A DNA stretch of 64,000 bases from Alteromonas_F sp964429915 (lineage in GTDB: Bacteria > Pseudomonadota > Gammaproteobacteria > Enterobacterales > Alteromonadaceae): positions 1 through 64,000 of the forward strand of contig CAYSDZ010000004.1 in NCBI GenBank assembly GCA_964429915.1, written 5' to 3'. Under the pieces are notes generated by a model. It was not told where the DNA came from. It made no database searches and saw only the letters and a program-made list of their open reading frames with translations. The position numbers and the translations under genes are program-made. Positions 59,989 to 64,000 of the stretch are shown one piece after another (position 1 is the first letter of the stretch; every line of letters begins with the position of its first letter).

Positions 59989-62379
59989 TTAATTACTGAA
60001 TCTAATATTCCTAAATGTACTGTTCCCAGTGGGGTTATTTACATCGTGATCCATAATAAACACCAATTCTACAAAAGGTTGACCAAAGTACTCGCCCACG
60101 GGAATTCTAAAGCGTTGGAATTCACCATCACCTGTATACGTAAAGTCTCTTATTCCCCAACTTTGCGTACCAAACAATTGAAAGGTTAGACCACCCGATA
60201 GGGTATCCCCGGGCAGAAAACCTAAACCATGAATTTCTCCTTGAGCGGTGCTTTTAAATTCGAACTCCAGCACAGTGGAAGGCGTAATAGCGAGTGTGTC
60301 TAAGCTAATTTTTCTCCAACGATTGCCCTGAAGCGTAATACCTGCTCCCTCTTCAATGATTGAGACGGTTCCCTCTTCATCTTGATCATTTCTGTGCGCT
60401 CTGAAACTGTAATCATTTAAATTAAGCAATAGAGCTGGAGGTGTCTCGTTGTTGGATGATTCGTATACACGCACATTGTTGAAAACAGAGTTAGCACCCG
60501 TAATATTCGTGTCGTTATCAACTAAAAACACCAATCGATTAACCGAACCTTGGAAAAATTCGCCTACTGCAATGGTGATCGTTTGCGGTTCTCCATTCCC
60601 ACTGTATCGAGTTGGTCTAAGACCCCAAGCCTGCGTACCGTAAACATTAAATGTTCTATCTGCACTAATTCGATTGTTATTTTCTAATGCGATCCCGTGT
60701 ATTTCTGCCTCAACATTGCTACTAAATTCAAACTCCAATACTGTATCTTCGGTAACTTGGTAATCAAAGGGCACACTCTGCCAATTGTTACCAGTAAGCT
60801 CTAATTGGAAAGGGCTGACGCTAGTAATGACATCACCAAATCGGTACTGACTATCAAAGCGGCTAAATGCTAGCTCTTGAAAATTGATAAAATCGCCTAC
60901 CACGTCGTTTGCTTGTACATTGACTTCAAAGTACTGAGAATCCTGTCCGTTTTCATTTTGCACGCTTACTTGCACAGGATTAATACCTAACTGCGATGAG
61001 GAAGGAGCCCACGCTATTCGGCCTGCTGAGTCAATCGTCATTCCATCAGGTGCAATGTCTAAATTAAAGCTAACTGAGGGCCCTGTGCTTACGTCGACCG
61101 TAGCATCGTTATCGTATTGATAGGCTTGCCCTTCCCTCGCATTTAAATTTGCAGTTGAAGTAATTGAAGGAGCAGTGGGGCGAACCGCTACGATACAGGC
61201 GTTGAACCCGTTGGTTGCGTTGTCAATAACCGGTGCCATTTGTTCTATACTGCAAGCGGAGAACTCGGTTGCACTTGAAACTATACGAGGGTTCATAATA
61301 AAACCACTTGATGTACTAGCACATGCCGAACCGCCTTGATTATCATGAGGCGCACCAAAGTTGTGTCCAATTTCATGCGTCAAGACTAAAGCCGTAACAC
61401 TGCCAGTACGCTGCGTTACGCCAGCAGCAAATGAATTACACAATGCGCCAACATAGGCAATACCTGCTGTTGAACCGTTTAAGTTTTTCCCAGTGAATAA
61501 GTGAATCAGACCCAGATTAGGAATACCTAGCTGTCTAAATGCTGTCAAAAGGTTTTCTGGATTCGTGCTGTTTAAGCTCTCGTTATTGCTTAGTTCTTGC
61601 GTATCTTCAGCAACAATAGTAATGCCGAGCTGATCGCTGAAAATACCATCTGCAATATTCAGTTCACTTAGCATTTCCACGCTTGCGTTACTACTAGAGC
61701 TCACATATTCAACATCAGCTACCAAGGTAATACGTATTTCACTGCTTGCAGTGCCTGTCGACAGCAACTGCGTTAAGTCGTCAACATAGCTGTTATAATT
61801 AAAGTTATGACTGTTCGACGCATCATCGTGTGTATGGACATCCAATGCACAGCTACCAAACTTCTCCATATCGTTTACATTAAACACAACGGTTCTTTGC
61901 TCTGCCCCCTTTAAGGTCTCAGGCGCAATTCTTTTTTGATGGAAAAAATTAAAATCGCGTGGATGCATTTGTTTTTTTACTGCTTCTTCGGTTTCAATAA
62001 AAAACAGCGAATCACCATCGAAATAGGCACCTGTCATCAGACCATTTTGATACGTTAGTCTAACCCAACTTCTCGGATTCCCTTTTATTGTACCTGCTAA
62101 AAATCGGGTTTCTGTATAACGTTTTGCTAATTGGCTGTTTCGAATGAGCGTCTGGTTGTCACTCAGTTCAAACTCTATTTTTTTTCCATCTACGTTGATC
62201 GTGAAATCCATTTCGTCTGAATTGGGTAATTGCTTAATGTCTGATTTTTCTATGGGCTTAAAGCGCAGAATATGCCCTGCATCCTCCTCGGCTTTCGCCG
62301 AGACAGGGTAAAAAAGCAGAGCTATAAAAAACAAAAGATTCACATATACAGCAGTAGCAAAAATAGATTTCAGGTTCAC
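59989..62379 (-). CDS. Secreted metzincin (M12-type) metallopeptidase with Ig-like and duplicated C-terminal domains
   Basis: The 796-residue protein has a signal peptide ending VSAKA and a propeptide-like region. A reprolysin-like catalytic domain (about 165-395) carries HEIGHNFGAPHD at 335-346 and a Met-turn IMNP at about 361-364. A putative Ig-like domain follows (about 403-490). The C-terminus has two copies of a roughly 145-residue beta domain (about 497-645 and 650-796). They share the landmarks LEFEF-S, EIHG, F-V/L-GTQ-WG-R, YSG/TGDGE and VFNNVRVYE/TFRNIRFSN. The copies may bind carbohydrate or a surface. It would be exported to digest extracellular protein. Confidence 0.85.
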   Translation of the reverse strand: MNLKSIFATAVYVNLLFFIALLFYPVSAKAEEDAGHILRFKPIEKSDIKQLPNSDEMDFTINVDGKKIEFELSDNQTLIRNSQLAKRYTETRFLAGTIKGNPRSWVRLTYQNGLMTGAYFDGDSLFFIETEEAVKKQMHPRDFNFFHQKRIAPETLKGAEQRTVVFNVNDMEKFGSCALDVHTHDDASNSHNFNYNSYVDDLTQLLSTGTASSEIRITLVADVEYVSSSSNASVEMLSELNIADGIFSDQLGITIVAEDTQELSNNESLNSTNPENLLTAFRQLGIPNLGLIHLFTGKNLNGSTAGIAYVGALCNSFAAGVTQRTGSVTALVLTHEIGHNFGAPHDNQGGSACASTSSGFIMNPRIVSSATEFSACSIEQMAPVIDNATNGFNACIVAVRPTAPSITSTANLNAREGQAYQYDNDATVDVSTGPSVSFNLDIAPDGMTIDSAGRIAWAPSSSQLGINPVQVSVQNENGQDSQYFEVNVQANDVVGDFINFQELAFSRFDSQYRFGDVITSVSPFQLELTGNNWQSVPFDYQVTEDTVLEFEFSSNVEAEIHGIALENNNRISADRTFNVYGTQAWGLRPTRYSGNGEPQTITIAVGEFFQGSVNRLVFLVDNDTNITGANSVFNNVRVYESSNNETPPALLLNLNDYSFRAHRNDQDEEGTVSIIEEGAGITLQGNRWRKISLDTLAITPSTVLEFEFKSTAQGEIHGLGFLPGDTLSGGLTFQLFGTQSWGIRDFTYTGDGEFQRFRIPVGEYFGQPFVELVFIMDHDVNNPTGNSTFRNIRFSN

Positions 62380-62810
62380 GGCAATGGTCCTTTAAGCGTT
62401 TAAACACGCGCTAAGCAGGGCATAAGTTTATCGAGAGATTACGTTAAATATTGAGTGCAATCTAGTGTCTCAAATAGGCAACGTAAAACTGTCTCTTTTT
62501 GGCTACACACTGGGAAGCGTTTCCCTGCCATGGGTGATTTTGAAGCAGTCTGACAGTCTCTTTTGTCTATATCTTTATCTGCAATTAGTCTCGTTCTTTA
62601 ACATTATGTGGTTGAGTAAGAAATCGTTTGCCTTTTCCAGGCTAGGCACTAGGCCCCCAATTATAGTGGTCGCTGTCGAAAGCTTATTTACCGTGGTCAA
62701 ACGGATAGGATAAGCGCGAGAAGCCGATATTTATTTTGCTCACCCCTATTCATCATGGGAGCGAGGAAACAATGGATAAACGTGTCTGTGTAAACCGATT
62801 AATCTGGTGC

Positions 62811-62838
62811 TTGACTGCGTCTTTTTTTAAGGTATTTT
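62811..62838 (+). promoter_or_regulatory. Candidate vapBC promoter
   Basis: TTGACT (62811-62816) and TATTTT (62833-62838) are spaced by 16 bases. The predicted start overlaps the tandem palindromes at 62840-62857, and vapB begins at 62872. Confidence 0.5.
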
Positions 62839-62839
62839 G

Positions 62840-62857
62840 TTAGCTAAGTTTAGCTAA
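62840..62857 (+). promoter_or_regulatory. Tandem palindromic operator of vapBC
   Basis: TTAGCTAA occurs at 62840-62847 and again at 62850-62857, each a perfect 8-bp palindrome, with centres 10 bp apart so both face the same side of the helix. They lie just after the -10, where a toxin-antitoxin complex would block transcription. AAAGG follows, before the vapB ATG. Confidence 0.6.
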
Positions 62858-62871
62858 ACTAAAGGTGTTAT

Positions 62872-63102
62872 ATGCAAGCAAATATGCATGAAGCGAAGAG
62901 CAGGTTGTCTCAATTAGTAGAAACAGCGTTAAGTGGTGAAGAAGTTCTGATTGCCAAATCAGGTAAACCAGTGGTAAAGCTTGTACCATTTAAAGCATCT
63001 CCTAAGAGAGTGTTTGGCTTATTCAAAGGGCAAATAGAGATTTCTAAAGAATTTGACTCAGAAGCAACACAGCAAGAGATAGAAGCGGAGTTTGGTGTGT
63101 AA
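62872..63102 (+). CDS. vapB: Phd/YefM-type antitoxin (VapB)
   Basis: This 76-residue protein has the Phd/YefM N-terminal DNA-binding fold (MHEAKSRLSQLVETALSGEEVLIAKSGKPVVKL). A tail with KGQIEISKEFDSEATQQEIEAEFGV should bind and inhibit the toxin. It overlaps vapC by one base (TAATG), giving coupled expression. Autoregulation through the palindromes at 62840-62857 is likely. Confidence 0.88.
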   Translation: MQANMHEAKSRLSQLVETALSGEEVLIAKSGKPVVKLVPFKASPKRVFGLFKGQIEISKEFDSEATQQEIEAEFGV

Positions 63103-63488
63103 TGAGGAAAGTGCTATTGGATACGCATGTATTTCTGTGGTGGCTTGCCGGTGATACTCAGTTGGGTGAAGCCGCTATAGAATTGATTAGCGATGAGAGT
63201 AATCAAGTGTACTTAAGTGCCGCTACATCTTGGGAAATATCGGTTAAGCGCAACAAAGGACTTTTGAAAGCGCCATATGATATTGATGCTGCTATCGATA
63301 AAGTAGGGTTTTCCAAGCTGCCTATATCCGTATTTCACGGGGAGCAAGCGGATAACCTACCTGATCACCATAAAGATCCATTTGACAGAATGTTGATAGC
63401 ACAAGCTCAAGCAGAAGGTCTAGAAATTATCACATGTGACTGTGTGTTCCCTAAGTACGGGATAAAACTGATTGATGCAAAAGCTTAA
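63102..63488 (+). CDS. vapC: PIN-domain toxin (VapC)
   Basis: VapC toxins are PIN ribonucleases, many cutting tRNAs. The 128-residue protein has the acidic catalytic set: Asp in LLDTHVFLWWL, Glu in TSWEISVKR, Asp in PFDRMLIAQAQAE, and a final Asp in IITCDC. All look intact, so with vapB upstream this is a complete type II toxin-antitoxin module. It sits at the edge of a region of broken transposase genes, which suggests that it came with mobile DNA. Confidence 0.9.
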   Translation: MRKVLLDTHVFLWWLAGDTQLGEAAIELISDESNQVYLSAATSWEISVKRNKGLLKAPYDIDAAIDKVGFSKLPISVFHGEQADNLPDHHKDPFDRMLIAQAQAEGLEIITCDCVFPKYGIKLIDAKA

Positions 63489-63493
63489 TAAAT

Positions 63494-63745
63494 TGAAGTA
63501 GGAAACACGGTGATTCAGTTTGAGTCTAGGTGGTGGTATCAAGGCAGCCAACTTCCTGGTGAAGTCAAGTGACGAAAAAACACATGAGTGGTTCCGTCTC
63601 GGTAAGGTGTCTTGAGTTTATATCTGACAGTGCCTGAGGCGGTTAAGCTTAATCGTTTTTCGCTGACTGCTGGCCTTGCGATATATCTGCAAAGGCACTT
63701 TAGCTTATCGCTTTGATGGGTGTCAGCGAACACTCCCGCAACCAT
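63494..63745 (-). pseudogene. IS91-family transposase fragment, frameshifted
   Basis: The frame from 63745 reads DKLKCLCRYIARPAVSEKRL and SGTVRYKLKTPYRDGTTHV, the conserved region of IS91/IS801-type transposases before their C-terminus. After a frameshift near 63565 it continues LDFTRKLAALIPPPRLKL, again as in the family. The catalytic upstream part is missing. It is a decayed piece of an insertion sequence. Confidence 0.75.
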
Positions 63746-63932
63746 TTGAAGACTTACTTAGGCTTAGTTTGGTTTGTTTGCCTGCGGTATTTTCGAGTAA
63801 CTCATATATATTGCCGACGTCACGAACCGATCGGCCGTTTATGGCAACAATATAATCACCTTCGCTTGCGTTAACGCCAATTTCCGTTAGTAGCGTTCTA
63901 AAGGCTGAATGCCAGTTTTTACCTCTGCACAT
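63746..63932 (-). pseudogene. PDZ-domain fragment of a tricorn-like/S41 protease
   Basis: This stretch encodes LLTEIGVNASEGDYIVAING and RSVRDVGNIYELLENTAGKQ, which is the PDZ region of tricorn-type proteases. The rest of the gene is absent on both sides: an IS91 piece follows and an IS66-like piece precedes. No full-length gene is present here. Its few leading codons after 63932 are not part of the family. Confidence 0.6.
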
Positions 63933-63939
63933 AGGTAGT

Positions 63940-64000
63940 TTTTACGCCCTATTGCAATCGGACGCAGTGAACGCTCTGCGTTTTTGTTTTGGCCGCACGG
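63940..64000 (-). pseudogene. IS66-family transposase fragment at the window edge
   Basis: On the minus strand from 64000 the frame reads GQNKNAERSLRPIAIGRKNY, the conserved C-terminal DDE region of IS66 transposases (N-AER-LRP-IGRKN). The likeness stops abruptly after KNYL. Since the window ends here, how much of the element lies to the right is unknown. Confidence 0.65.

Larger units (their letters stand above)
62380..62871. other. Gene-free region upstream of vapBC
   Basis: I found no convincing gene in this 492-base stretch. An 82-codon open frame (62465-62713) has no family likeness or Shine-Dalgarno. The right end carries the vapBC promoter and operator (62811-62857). Confidence 0.5.

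Noticed and set aside
62465..62713. Small 82-codon frame upstream of vapBC
   Set aside because: No Shine-Dalgarno, no recognisable domain and unlikely composition.

Overview
The window reads as chromosomal DNA of a marine gammaproteobacterium, most likely of the order Alteromonadales. The gene orders ftsB-ispD-ispF-truD-surE-pcm-yqaA-nlpD-rpoS, rplU-rpmA-obgE, rppH-ptsP-lgt-thyA beside mutH, rapA-rluA, slt-pepQ and fadBA are all typical of that lineage. The prolidase matches the Alteromonas organophosphorus-acid-anhydrolase type. This placement is inferred from gene order and protein sequence, not from a marker-gene tree. The assembly is a draft. Two 100-N gaps are each flanked by the same 55 bases on both sides, a contig-end overlap, so those duplications are artefacts. 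A 10-N gap sits inside a CRISPR repeat.

Positions 1-11899 hold a complete type I-F CRISPR-Cas locus transcribed on the minus strand: cas1, a cas2-3 fusion, cas8f (csy1), cas5f (csy2), cas7f (csy3), cas6f (csy4), an AT-rich leader, then an array of 53 visible repeats that runs off the left edge. A WYL-domain regulator of the CapW/BrxR type lies just upstream of cas1. The most unusual element is a lone, inverted, repeat-like hairpin between cas2-3 and cas8f. It has a promoter-like sequence in front of it on the plus strand.

Positions 12938-24639 carry a DUF2845 protein, an exosortase-associated acyltransferase, the GlrK-QseG-GlrR sigma-54 signalling operon, an EF-hand protein, a PIN-PhoH protein, RapA, RluA and two poorly known proteins. 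Positions 24714-30066 carry an AmpG permease, a nested inverted-repeat element at a scaffold gap, a REC-CheC/diguanylate cyclase operon, a small exported protein and a decaying HepT/MNT toxin-antitoxin pair.

Positions 30099-58563 are mostly housekeeping genes: thyA, lgt (with changed signature residues), TSUP, ptsP, rppH, mutH, a membrane AraC-type protein, ygiF/ygiM, the ftsB-to-rpoS cluster, folA, obgE, ribosomal proteins L27 and L21, ispB, pepQ, slt, fadBA and mscS. Positions 58686-64000 are accessory: a PhzF-like protein, a GNAT, a large secreted metzincin protease, an intact VapBC pair with a clear operator, and a junkyard of IS91, PDZ-protease and IS66 fragments at the right edge.
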